DNA of 64,000 nt, taken from assembly GCF_052115865.1 (NCBI RefSeq), contig NZ_JBQKME010000003.1, forward strand, positions 151,489 through 215,488. Reading direction: 5' to 3'. This document shows positions 16,550 to 25,158 of the stretch, piece by piece (positions within the stretch are counted from its first letter, which is position 1; the number at the start of each line of letters is the position of its first letter). This stretch comes from Fundicoccus_A sp052115865 (GTDB taxonomy: Bacteria; Bacillota; Bacilli; Lactobacillales; Aerococcaceae). The position numbers and the translations under genes are program-made. Under the pieces are notes generated by a model that saw nothing but the letters and a program-made list of their open reading frames with translations, was not told the DNA's origin and ran no database searches.

Positions 16550-17344
16550 ATGAAAAATATGATAAAAATTATAGTAATGTCTTTAGCGGTTTTCTTAATG
16601 GCTCAAGTTAATGTTTTAGCTCAAAGTAATAAGGTGATAGATCCTGATGTTCCTGTGGTGATTGGGTTTGATGATACCTTTGCACCATTTGGTTTTAAAA
16701 ATGAAGCAGGTGAATATGTCGGGTTTGATTTAGAGTTAGCATCAGAGATATTTGGTCAGATGGGGATTGAATATTCTTTTCAACCGATTGATTGGAGTAT
16801 GAAAGAAACGGAATTGAATACGGGGAATATTGATATGATTTGGAATGGTTATTCGATTACGGAAGAGCGCGAAAAAGTGGTTTTATTCTCCATGCCATAT
16901 ATCGAAAATCGTCAGATTATTATCGTAGCAGCTGATAGTGATATTCAATCAAAAGAAGATTTAATGGGTAAATCATTAGCAACGCAAGAGCAATCAGCTT
17001 CATTAGAAGTAATTCTGGCTGATGAGGAGTTTGTTAATACTTTAGGCAACGATCCGGTTACTTATGCGACTTTTGTGGAAGTTTTTAGTGATCTAAATAA
17101 TGGTCGTGTTGACGCTATCGTAGTAGATGAAACATTAGCTAGTTACTTTTTAGAGCAATCAGGTGATGGTGCAAATTATCGTATATTAGAAGAAAATTTT
17201 GGTGAAGAAGAGTATGGGGTTGGTTTTCGTAAATCTGATGCCGCTTTTGTTGAAGAATTTAACGATATATTAAGTGAAATGATTGAAGATGGACGATTTG
17301 CGGAAATTAAATCAAATTGGTTTACAGAAATTGAAGCAGAATAA
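16550..17344 (+). CDS. Polar amino-acid-binding protein (SBP family 3), non-lipidated
   Basis: 264 residues with GGGGA upstream. SBP_bac_3 features: IGFDDTFAPFGFKNEAGEYVGFDLELA near the N-terminus, GNIDMIWNGYSITEERE and a DAIVVDE segment. It should bind a polar amino acid outside the cell and pass it to the permease downstream. The signal peptide (1-25) ends VLAQ and again has no lipobox Cys. The T-box leader suggests the ligand is the amino acid sensed there. Confidence 0.9.
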   Translation: MKNMIKIIVMSLAVFLMAQVNVLAQSNKVIDPDVPVVIGFDDTFAPFGFKNEAGEYVGFDLELASEIFGQMGIEYSFQPIDWSMKETELNTGNIDMIWNGYSITEEREKVVLFSMPYIENRQIIIVAADSDIQSKEDLMGKSLATQEQSASLEVILADEEFVNTLGNDPVTYATFVEVFSDLNNGRVDAIVVDETLASYFLEQSGDGANYRILEENFGEEEYGVGFRKSDAAFVEEFNDILSEMIEDGRFAEIKSNWFTEIEAE

Positions 17345-17375
17345 GGTATTTATGTGATTGAAAAGGAGTGATCGA

Positions 17376-18011
17376 ATGATTGAATCATTGTATATGTTTG
17401 AACCGTTATTTGAAGGATTTAAAATAACCATCCAATTTTTTGTTTTAACTTTGATTGGTAGTATTCCATTGGCATTAGTCTTGGCTTTACTAGAACAACG
17501 AATGCCATTATGGTTTAAACGAATTATTCGAATCTATGTGTATCTTTTTAGAGGCACTCCTTTATTATTACAAATGATGTTTGTCTTTTTTGGTTTACCT
17601 TTTGTCGGCATTGTTCTAGGTCGTTTTGAATCTGCTTTAATAACATTAATCATTAATTATGCGGCTTATTTTGTTGAAATTTTTCGTGGTGGACTTAATG
17701 CCATTCCAGATGGACAATATGAAGCAATAAAAGTTCTATCCATTGACCCCTGGACCGGACTTAATCGAGTTATATTACCGCAATTATGGCAAATAGTGTT
17801 GCCTTCTGTTGGAAATGAAGTGATTAGTTTAATTAAAGATACCTCACTGATTTACATTTTAGGTTTAGATGAGTTACTGAAAGCAGGGCGTACATTAGCT
17901 AATCAAAATGCTAGTTTATTACCATTTTTATATGTTGGGGTTATTTATTTGGTGTTTACAGGCATTACAAGTTGGCTATTGCAAAAAATTGAAGAAAAAA
18001 TTGCGAATTGA
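17376..18011 (+). CDS. Amino-acid ABC transporter permease (HisM/GlnP type)
   Basis: 211 residues from ATG 17376 (AAAAGGAG 8 bases upstream; a TTG 18 bases earlier would overlap that site). About five helices, N-terminal LLEGFKITIQFFVLTL-like signature (here LFEGFKITIQFF), EAIKVLSIDPWTGLNRVILPQ as the EAA loop. A single permease gene implies a homodimeric channel. Confidence 0.9.
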   Translation: MIESLYMFEPLFEGFKITIQFFVLTLIGSIPLALVLALLEQRMPLWFKRIIRIYVYLFRGTPLLLQMMFVFFGLPFVGIVLGRFESALITLIINYAAYFVEIFRGGLNAIPDGQYEAIKVLSIDPWTGLNRVILPQLWQIVLPSVGNEVISLIKDTSLIYILGLDELLKAGRTLANQNASLLPFLYVGVIYLVFTGITSWLLQKIEEKIAN

Positions 18012-18022
18012 GGTGGTTAGCT

Positions 18023-18688
18023 ATGAGTTTAGTCGTGCGAAATCTTTCGAAAGGTTTTGGGGATAATCAGATAATTCATGATTATAGTTTTGAAGTAACT
18101 AGAAATGCAATTACCATCGTTTTGGGAGAGTCTGGAAGTGGAAAAACAACTTTATTAAGAATGATTAACCATTTGGAAACAGTCGATACTGGAAGCATTG
18201 AACTAGATGAAGCAATTTTAGTAAAAGATGGCCAATATCAACCAGCTTCCATGATAAAAAATTATCAACAAAAAATCAGTTTGGTATTCCAAGACTATCA
18301 ACTATTCCCTCATTTAACGGTGATGGAAAATTTACTATTGGCTCCTTTATCGAATAAATACGACCAATTAGAAAATTTATTTGTAAGAGCTAATGCGTTA
18401 TTAGTTCAAATGGGATTAGATGGTAAGGAAAATGCTAAACCAAGTCAATTATCAGGGGGACAAAAACAAAGGGTTGCGATTGCTCGTGCAATGATGATGA
18501 ACCCTAGCTTATTATGTTTTGATGAACCGACTTCAGCGTTAGATGATCGAACAGTATCAAAGGTTGCAGAATTAATTTTACAATTAAAGGAGCAGGGGAT
18601 AATGATTTTAATCATTACCCATGATCGGACTTTAGTTGAATTATTATCGGAGCATGCGAAGGTGATTGAATCCAGCTCTTTTATCTAA
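18023..18688 (+). CDS. Amino-acid ABC transporter ATPase (GlnQ type)
   Basis: 221 residues from ATG 18023, chosen over TTG 18008 because GAGGTGG lies between them. Walker A GESGSGKTT, Q-loop FQDYQLFPHLTVMEN, signature LSGGQKQRVAIARA, Walker B LLCFDEPTSALD, switch His ITHD. About 20 residues shorter than typical GlnQ. Completes the binding protein-permease-ATPase operon. Confidence 0.92.
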   Translation: MSLVVRNLSKGFGDNQIIHDYSFEVTRNAITIVLGESGSGKTTLLRMINHLETVDTGSIELDEAILVKDGQYQPASMIKNYQQKISLVFQDYQLFPHLTVMENLLLAPLSNKYDQLENLFVRANALLVQMGLDGKENAKPSQLSGGQKQRVAIARAMMMNPSLLCFDEPTSALDDRTVSKVAELILQLKEQGIMILIITHDRTLVELLSEHAKVIESSSFI

Positions 18689-18729
18689 GAAAAAACAGGC
18701 AATGAGTCAATCATTCTCATTGCCTGTTT
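18688..18729 (-). terminator. Terminator, mainly for the leftward gene
   Basis: Perfect 14-bp stem: AAACAGGCAATGAG (18693-18706) with CTCATTGCCTGTTT (18716-18729). The T-run follows on the minus strand; the plus strand has only a short one. Confidence 0.8.
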
Positions 18730-18739
18730 GAATTCATAT

Positions 18740-19231
18740 TTATTCCATTAATGTAAAAACAAATTGTTTTTCATCAACTAATTGACCGGTTGTTTCGGTA
18801 TTAAAATTCCAAATGACAAATTCATTGTGTCTAACGAACAATGAAGTAGAATTGTTTGAATAAACTGGATTCATCACATCGATTCGGAAGGTTGGAACCC
18901 CATAATCTTTATAAAAATCTAATTTAACGTACTCATATTCATCTTTTAAGGATAATTCGGTTAAATTACCACGGTTAATGATATCAAGGTATTTTTGCAT
19001 ATGATGCTTATCAACATAATCTGCAGGTGCAATTTCATTATTTAAAATGATAGAAAACATGTCTTCTGATATGATAATACGATCGATTATCGAATCTTCT
19101 TCTTGAAGTTCGTATTGTCCATAATATTCACTTACATCGTTTGTCGCTGCAACAACCGTTTGGTATGTATTGAAAGAGAGTGTTAATAGGAGCAAAACAA
19201 CAAATGTCAGTTGACATTTAAGATTCTTCAT
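18740..19231 (-). CDS. Secreted protein of unknown function
   Basis: 163 residues with a signal peptide (1-29, VAA then T) and GGGAG upstream. The mature part (about 134 residues) mixes short strands and acidic segments; I see no known motif, no anchor and only a single Cys, in the signal peptide. It stands alone between the amino-acid transporter and ogt, transcribed leftward. Confidence 0.7.
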   Translation of the reverse strand: MKNLKCQLTFVVLLLLTLSFNTYQTVVAATNDVSEYYGQYELQEEDSIIDRIIISEDMFSIILNNEIAPADYVDKHHMQKYLDIINRGNLTELSLKDEYEYVKLDFYKDYGVPTFRIDVMNPVYSNNSTSLFVRHNEFVIWNFNTETTGQLVDEKQFVFTLME

Positions 19232-19526
19232 AATAAATATCTCCCTTTTTTTGTTATTTAATCTTTCTTATGTTAATCTGTAACCTAATAGCTTAATAAA
19301 GACAAATATAAAATTGCTTTCTCACCTCTTTTAGTTAGATTTAACATCAAATAATTGAAAGCGTTATTAAATTTGATATTAATTAAAATTATAAAAAAAA
19401 GAAATTGTAAGGGAAATCTATTTATTTCTATTAATAAGTTAATAGTGTTAGAAATTGCTATTGTTTGATATGATATATTTGTTTATATAGCTAGGATAGT
19501 ATAGATAATTAAAGGAGACTTTCAAA
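19232..19526. other. Divergent intergenic region
   Basis: 295 bases, very A+T-rich, between two divergent genes. It must hold both promoters, but I see no convincing -35/-10 pair and no dyad worth calling. Confidence 0.5.
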
Positions 19527-20042
19527 ATGTTATATAAATCAACATACGAATCACCATTAGGTGAAATAATTTTACTAGTTGAAGATGCATTTATTCGTGG
19601 ATTATGGTTTTCTGATCAAAAATACATGGGTGCTAGATATGATTTAAATGAAATTAAAGAAGAAGAAAATGAAACCATTTTAAAGGTTAAAAACTGGCTA
19701 GATTTGTATTTTAATGGAGATAATCCATCAATCGAAGAATTAAATTTAGCTCCTGAAACAACCGCTTATCGCAAAAGAGTCCTAGATAATTTAAAGATGG
19801 TTCCTTTTGGACACTTAATTACATATAAAGAGATAAATGAAAAGTTAAGCAATGATTCAATAGGAAGTGCAAGTTCAGCTAGGGCAGTAGGGGGCGCTGT
19901 AGGCCATAATCCTATATCTATTATTATACCTTGCCATCGTGTCGTTGGAAGTAATGGTGATCTGACTGGTTATGCAGGTGGCATAGATAGAAAGATTAAA
20001 TTATTGGAACTAGAAGGTTTAGAATTAACTACAAATAAATAA
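19527..20042 (+). CDS. ogt: Methylated-DNA--[protein]-cysteine S-methyltransferase
   Basis: 171 residues with AAAGGAG upstream. The suicidal acceptor is Cys136 in IIIPCHRV; the helix-turn-helix part (PFGHLITYKEINEKL, then SARAVGGAVGHNP with the Arg finger) and the closing GYAGGIDRKIKLLELE are canonical. It removes methyl groups from O6-methylguanine in DNA and is used up in the reaction. Apparently its own transcription unit. Confidence 0.95.
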   Translation: MLYKSTYESPLGEIILLVEDAFIRGLWFSDQKYMGARYDLNEIKEEENETILKVKNWLDLYFNGDNPSIEELNLAPETTAYRKRVLDNLKMVPFGHLITYKEINEKLSNDSIGSASSARAVGGAVGHNPISIIIPCHRVVGSNGDLTGYAGGIDRKIKLLELEGLELTTNK

Positions 20043-20097
20043 TTCATTTAATGAATAAAGCTTTCTTGCGGTATCATGATAATTATCAAATATTTGT

Positions 20098-20140
20098 TTG
20101 ACTTATTTTATGAATACCGTTACAATTTAGTTAACCGGTT
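20098..20140 (+). promoter_or_regulatory. Promoter and operator of the LacI-type regulator gene
   Basis: TTGACT at 20098-20103 and TACAAT at 20121-20126 with 17-bp spacing. TTAACCGGTT at 20131-20140 covers the likely start of transcription. The 13 bases TTAGTTAACCGGT recur ahead of kdgK, so this is probably an autoregulatory operator. Confidence 0.7.
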
Positions 20141-20158
20141 TCCATGAAGGAGGAAAAT

Positions 20159-21148
20159 ATGTCAAAAGATATAACGATTCAAGATGTTGCTAAAAAAGTT
20201 GGCGTTTCTAAAACAACTATATCCCGTTATTTAAATGGGCATTTTGCTAATATGAGTATTGAAACTAAACAACATATAAAAGCAGTCATCGAAGAATTAA
20301 ATTATCGTCCAAATCGTCAAGCTCAATCACTTAAATCGAAGAAAAGTTATTTACTTGGATTGATCGTTGCTGACATTGAAAATCCTTACTCTGGTTACTG
20401 GATTAAAGCCATGCAAGAATCATTGGCAAATACTGACTATCAATTGATGATTATGACCTCGAATAATTCGATTGAAAAAGAAAGAAATAATCTACTAAAA
20501 CTATTAGACCAAAATATCGATGGCCTAATGTTACAAGCAGTGACCATGGATGTAAACCAATATCAATTCTTAGTGGATACGAATATTCCGATAGTTTTAA
20601 TTGATCGAACCATCCATAGTGATTTATGGCCAGCAATCATGTCTGATAACTTTGAAATGACGCGAAAATTAGGTTTGGAAATTGTTCATAAAGGCTATGA
20701 AAGAATTATTCATGTAAGTGAAGCGATATTTGATGTAAGTCCACGTTTGGAACGTTATCAATCGTTAAAACAAGTTGCATTTGAAAATCAATTAGAATTC
20801 ATTCCATTAGAAAAATTAGATAAAAATAACTTTATTAATGATTTTATGGCTAACTTTAATCCTCTTGAAAAACGAACAGTTTTTTTTGGAGCTAACGGTA
20901 CGATCTTATCAGAAATTATTAAATCATTACGTAAATATCAATTTAAATTTCCGAAAGACTGTGGCATTTGTGGATTTGATGACTTAATGATTGGAGAAGT
21001 GATTGAACCAGCTTTAACTGTTATAAGCCAAAAACCTGAATTAATTGGTAAAAAAGCAATAGAAGAATTATTGGATATTATAGGCGGAAGTCATAAAAAT
21101 GAAAACATCTATATTCCATCTCACATCCATCTTAGAGATTCCCTCTGA
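20159..21148 (+). CDS. LacI-family transcriptional regulator (KdgR-like)
   Basis: 329 residues from ATG 20159 (AAGGAGG 7 bases upstream). N-terminal helix-turn-helix ITIQDVAKKVGVSKTTISRYLNG, hinge YRPNRQAQSLKSKKS, then a periplasmic-binding-protein-like effector domain. Next to kdgK and sharing an operator with it, so it likely responds to 2-keto-3-deoxygluconate or a related sugar acid; effector is inferred. Confidence 0.88.
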   Translation: MSKDITIQDVAKKVGVSKTTISRYLNGHFANMSIETKQHIKAVIEELNYRPNRQAQSLKSKKSYLLGLIVADIENPYSGYWIKAMQESLANTDYQLMIMTSNNSIEKERNNLLKLLDQNIDGLMLQAVTMDVNQYQFLVDTNIPIVLIDRTIHSDLWPAIMSDNFEMTRKLGLEIVHKGYERIIHVSEAIFDVSPRLERYQSLKQVAFENQLEFIPLEKLDKNNFINDFMANFNPLEKRTVFFGANGTILSEIIKSLRKYQFKFPKDCGICGFDDLMIGEVIEPALTVISQKPELIGKKAIEELLDIIGGSHKNENIYIPSHIHLRDSL

Positions 21149-21167
21149 TGGATATATTTTAAACTGT

Positions 21168-21182
21168 TAGTTAACCGGTAAA
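21168..21182. promoter_or_regulatory. Second LacI-type operator ahead of kdgK
   Basis: TTAGTTAACCGGTAAAC with core TTAACCGGTAAA (near palindrome), matching the operator at 20128-20140 over 13 bases. Confidence 0.65.
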
Positions 21183-21225
21183 CATAAAGTGAAATAAATA
21201 ATATAAAATTAGGAGGCGTTTTATT

Positions 21226-22182
21226 ATGGGTAAAGTTGTAACCGTTGGAGAACCAATGGCATTATTTGTAGCAAATGAGGAAGGTCCATTAGAATCTGTT
21301 AATTCATATACTAGGTATATTGCAGGTGCTGAAATTAATGTGTCGGTTGGCGTTAATCGTTTAGGACATGACATTGAATATGTGACACAAATAGGTAACG
21401 ATCCATTTGGAAAACATATTGCTGCTTTTCTAGAAAAAGAAGGTATCGGCACAAGCTATAGTCGTTTTTATGACGGTGCACCAACTGGACTTCAATTAAA
21501 GGCAAAAGATACTGAAAATGACCCGGAAGTATTTTATATGAGAAAAAATTCAGCTGCATCAAAAATACCTTTTGAATTAAGTAACGAAGTGAATTTAGAT
21601 GATGTAGATGTATTGCATATTTCAGGCGTATTTTTAGCAGTTAACGATGAAACATATCGATTCGCTAAAAACTTAATTGAACGTGCAAAAGAAAAAGAAA
21701 TTACAATCGTATTTGACCCTAATTTAAGACCTGTTTTATGGGGTTCAACTGAAAAAATGATCAAAGGGATCAATGACATAGCCTTTCTCGCAGACTATGT
21801 ATTACCTGGTATTAGTGAAGGGGAAATCTTAACAGGATCAAATAATCCAGATGAAATTGCGAAGTTTTATTTAAGTCATGGTGTTACTGGAATTATTATC
21901 AAAAATGGTTCGGATGGATGTTTAGCTTATACCAAGGAAAATGATGTAACTCATAAAACAGTATCTGCTGGATTTAAACTGGATAAAATTGTAGATACTG
22001 TAGGAGCTGGAGATGGTTTTGCCGTTGGTGTCGTTACAGGATTAATTGAAGGACTTTCTCTTGATAAAATTTTAGAAAGAGCCAATGCAATTGGAGCTAT
22101 TCAAGTAAGTCATATTTCTGATAATGAAGGTTTACCAACACCAGAAGAACTTGCTGAATTTATTAAGAATCAGTCAAACTAA
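21226..22182 (+). CDS. kdgK: 2-keto-3-deoxygluconate kinase (PfkB family)
   Basis: 318 residues with AGGAGG upstream. PfkB kinase: N-terminal GGAEINVSVGVNRLG-like segment (here GAEINVSVGVNRLG) and the catalytic DTVGAGDGFAVG (about 256-267). KdgK-typical VTVGEPMALFVANEEGPLE and FDPNLRPVLW support the substrate. It would phosphorylate KDG to KDPG. No aldolase or uronate genes are near in this window, so the rest of the pathway must be elsewhere. Confidence 0.82.
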   Translation: MGKVVTVGEPMALFVANEEGPLESVNSYTRYIAGAEINVSVGVNRLGHDIEYVTQIGNDPFGKHIAAFLEKEGIGTSYSRFYDGAPTGLQLKAKDTENDPEVFYMRKNSAASKIPFELSNEVNLDDVDVLHISGVFLAVNDETYRFAKNLIERAKEKEITIVFDPNLRPVLWGSTEKMIKGINDIAFLADYVLPGISEGEILTGSNNPDEIAKFYLSHGVTGIIIKNGSDGCLAYTKENDVTHKTVSAGFKLDKIVDTVGAGDGFAVGVVTGLIEGLSLDKILERANAIGAIQVSHISDNEGLPTPEELAEFIKNQSN

Positions 22183-22197
22183 ATAACAAATAAAAAA

Positions 22198-22234
22198 GTG
22201 CTAATGGGGAATGAATCCATTAGCACATTTTTTT
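22198..22234 (+). terminator. Terminator of kdgK
   Basis: Perfect 10-bp stem GTGCTAATGG (22198-22207) with CCATTAGCAC (22217-22226), then a T-run. Confidence 0.9.
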
Positions 22235-22285
22235 AATAAAAGAGTAGGGTAACTTCATTAATAAATATCATATTTAGAATTATGA

Positions 22286-22482
22286 TTAACTTAGCCCTAT
22301 AATTAATTCTTTATAAATATCAAAGAAAGCGAAATAATAATCTTTGTAAACATAATCATCTACTTTAAGAGCCCTTTTTGTTTCACCATGTCCAAACATA
22401 ATGAAAGGGAAGTCCTCATTTTTATCACGTAATAAATTCGAGGCATCTATTACACCTGGAGAACTTTCAACATCATATCTTC
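22286..22482 (-). pseudogene. C-terminal remnant of an unknown protein
   Basis: The minus strand reads about 65 codons without a stop (ending TAA at 22286-22288) that look like real protein: SSPGVIDASNLLRDKN, PFIMFGHGETKRALKV and a Tyr/Phe-rich end. There is no start, and the upstream sequence turns into a plus-strand terminator-like hairpin (22484-22506). I do not recognise the family. It looks like the stump left by a deletion. Confidence 0.45.
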
Positions 22483-22483
22483 T

Positions 22484-22506
22484 GAGTCACTTTGTGGCTC
22501 TTTTTT
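22484..22506 (+). terminator. Orphan terminator-like hairpin
   Basis: GAGTCAC (22484-22490), TTT loop, GTGGCTC (22494-22500), then six T. No gene precedes it on the plus strand, so it is probably a relic of deleted sequence. Confidence 0.55.
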
Positions 22507-22817
22507 ATTGCTAGTATTTTTTTATACTCATAACATAAAACCACAAAACTTTATGGGATTTATTCACATCTATTAAATCATCATAACCGCACAAAAAGTA
22601 CATCAAGAAGAGATATCTTAAATTACTAAAAAATTCACTGATGTATATTATGTGTTGAATATAATTCATTTACAGATTATTTATTTATAACATGAATGTA
22701 GAAGTGTTATATGGAATTAAAAAAATACAAATTAGTTATATTGAGAAACAAATTCATATTAATTGTGAAGGAGTGTATAATCTATATTGTATCTAAAAAA
22801 GTAGTGTAGAGAAAATA
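22507..22817. other. Non-coding A+T-rich stretch ahead of the decayed transporter
   Basis: About 310 bases with no ORF or structured RNA that I can see. TATAAT at 22776-22781 with weak TTCATA at 22753-22758 is a possible relic promoter for the transporter. No clear Fur box. Confidence 0.4.
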
Positions 22818-23775
22818 ATGATAAAAATATTATTCATGAAAAATAATCTCGTCATTCTGCTTCTTTTGCTGTTGAGTATATTATCGATATTTGTTGGTGT
22901 GAATAAACTATCGATTGGTGATTTTTTGCAAACTAGTTCAATAGAATGGAATATTATAGTAACTACTCGATTGCCTCGAACGATAAGTTTAATACTTGCA
23001 GTAGCAACACTAGCCTTGTCAGGACTATTGATGCAACAATTAACACAAAACAAATTTACATCTCTATCAACTGTTGGAACAATGCAAAGTGCTCGTTTAG
23101 GCCTCTTGGTATCATTTTTGTTTTTCCAAAGGAATCGATCCTTAACCGAGCGACATTTGCTTTAGTTTTTGCGATAGTAGGTACGCTCATTTTTGTCGTT
23201 CTTTTATATTGAGTTCGACTTAAAAATCTATTGTTGTACCAATTATTGGTATTATGTTTGGAAATATTATTTCATCTTTAGGAACCTATATTACAGTGGG
23301 ATTTAGTACAAAGTATATTAGCTTGGTTGCAAGTCAATTTTTCTTTAATAAGTTCTAATAATCATCAGCTAATTTTATTATCATTACTGTCTATGATTGG
23401 AAATATTATTGGTGCATATTATTTTTCAGTTATGGGTTTAGGAAAAAATTTCGTTATTCAATTAGGGGATACCTATGGAAAGATTATATTTATTGGTGTT
23501 TTTTTTATTTCATTTGGTGCAACAGTTGTTTTATTAACCGTTGGGACTATTCCGTTCTTAGGATAATCATCCCTAATATGGTTTCTTTGTTTAAAGGCGA
23601 CTACTTTAAACATAATTTATTTTATGTAACAAATTACGATGCTATTTTCATTTTAGTGTGTGATATCTTATCAAGAATTATACTTTTTCCTTATGAAATT
23701 CCGGTAAGCGTTATTGTTAGAATAATTGGTAGTGCATTGTTCATTTATCTATTATTGAGAGGTGAACTTTCATGA
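22818..23775 (+). pseudogene. Siderophore ABC transporter permease 1 (FecCD/YclN-like), frameshifted
   Basis: Several frames together spell one FecCD permease: the N-terminal helix and TTRLPRTISLILAVATLALSG (a typical family segment), then a shift near 23100, stops near 23213 and 23277, then SNNHQLILLSLLSMIGNIIGAYYF, a stop after GTIPFLG, and finally DILSRIILFPYEIPVSVIVRIIGSALFIYLLLR, the family C-terminus. At least four lesions. It ends in ATGA overlapping the next gene, as in intact operons. Not functional. Confidence 0.88.
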
Positions 23776-23929
23776 AAAGGAGAAATAATTCTTATGTCAT
23801 ACTTGCAGTTTTGTTATTTTTAGGGATTTTCAGCAGCTTATTTTCTAGTTGCAATCTGCATTAGTATTGCAACTATTCCCTTCCAAACAATGACGGAAAA
23901 TCATATACTTACACCTAGTATAAAATGAA
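23772..23929 (+). pseudogene. Siderophore permease 2 (YclO-like) N-terminal remnant
   Basis: Begins MKRRNNSYVILAVLLFLGIFS, then after an internal loss and shift continues VAICISIATIPFQTMTENHILTPSI, the conserved YclO/FatC segment, before a stop at about 23927. The remaining permease and the whole ATPase gene (yclP position) are gone. Confidence 0.75.
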
Positions 23930-23940
23930 TTAACCCTAAA

Positions 23941-24343
23941 AGCCGATGAATCTGGGATGAGAGCCATAATGCCGATGTACAATGAAGGATTATTACCGGT
24001 TTTTGGTAATGGCCCACTCTTTAGCCATGTATACGATGATTTTGGGTTTATTGTCACTGATGAGAATATTTAGGTCTCAAATCATGGAATGCAGATTTCA
24101 TATGAATATACTGTTGAACAAGATCCTAATGTCATCTTTGTTTTAGAACGTTCAACTGCTATATCAACAAATGATAGGAGCTCAAATGCTTCAAGTTTTG
24201 ACAAAAATCCATTAATTCAACAAATTACAGCATATCAAAATAATCAGATTCATTATTTAACTCCAGATTCATGGTATTTAAGTAATCGTGGTGTTCAAGC
24301 TTACAAACAAATGATAGCTGATGTGGCAACTGTGTTTGAATAA
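23941..24343 (+). pseudogene. Siderophore-binding protein (YclQ/FatB-like) C-terminal remnant
   Basis: Codes for the C-terminal third of a catechol/petrobactin-type binding protein: LLPVFGNGPLFSHVYDDFGF, then an in-frame TAG at 24072 inside DENI*VSNHGMQISYEY, then VIFVLERST and IHYLTPDSWYLSNRGVQAYKQMI. The start and N-terminal lobe are missing. With the two remnants before it, it shows one operon decayed by deletion plus point changes. Confidence 0.82.
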
Positions 24344-24377
24344 TTTAATCAAAATAAATAGATAAGAGGGATGTAGA

Positions 24378-25148
24378 GTGACAACTTTAGAAATCAAAAA
24401 TTTACACGTTTTAATTGAGGATAAAAAAATCTTAAAGGGTTTCAATCTTACTGTAAAAACAGGTGAAATTCACGCTATTATGGGACCAAATGGCACGGGA
24501 AAATCAACCTTAGCAGCTGCTATTATGGGACATCCATCCGTTGAAATTACGGAAGGAGAAATCTGGTTTGATGGTATGAATGTTTTAGAGTTAGAAGTGG
24601 ATGAAAGAGCTCGTGCTGGTCTTTTTCTAGCTGTACAGTACCCAAGTGAAATTCCTGGTGTAACTAATGCTGAATTTTTACGTGCATCAATTAATGCACG
24701 ACGTGATGAAGGGGATAAGATCAGTATTAGAGATTTCATAGAAAAGTTAGATAATAAAATGGCGATTTTAGACATGCCGGAAGAAATGGCTGAAAGATAC
24801 TTAAACGAAGGTTTTTCTGGTGGGGAGAAAAAGCGGAATGAAATTCTACAGTTATTAATGATTGAACCAAAGTTTGCTATTTTAGATGAAATTGATTCAG
24901 GATTAGACATCGATGCTTTACAAGTCGTTTCAAAAGGAATAAATGAAATGCGGGGTGATGATTTTGGTTCAATCATTATCACACACTATCAAAGACTATT
25001 AAATTTTGTCATTCCTGATTTTGTTCATATTGTAATGGATGGACGTATCGTAAAAAGTGGCGATGCTTCCCTTGCAAAACAACTTGAAAAAGAAGGATAT
25101 AAAGGAATTGCTGATGACTTAGGATTAAATGTTGCGATGGAAGAGTGA
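24378..25148 (+). CDS. sufC: Fe-S cluster assembly ATPase SufC
   Basis: 256 residues, GTG start with AGAGGG upstream. Walker A GPNGTGKST, SufC-type signature GFSGGEKKRNEILQ and Walker B AILDEIDSGLD. SufC drives the SufBCD scaffold. First gene of sufCDSUB; only 34 bases separate it from the decayed siderophore operon, so its promoter probably lies in that debris. Confidence 0.95.
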   Translation: MTTLEIKNLHVLIEDKKILKGFNLTVKTGEIHAIMGPNGTGKSTLAAAIMGHPSVEITEGEIWFDGMNVLELEVDERARAGLFLAVQYPSEIPGVTNAEFLRASINARRDEGDKISIRDFIEKLDNKMAILDMPEEMAERYLNEGFSGGEKKRNEILQLLMIEPKFAILDEIDSGLDIDALQVVSKGINEMRGDDFGSIIITHYQRLLNFVIPDFVHIVMDGRIVKSGDASLAKQLEKEGYKGIADDLGLNVAMEE

Positions 25149-25158
25149 GGAGGGGAAC

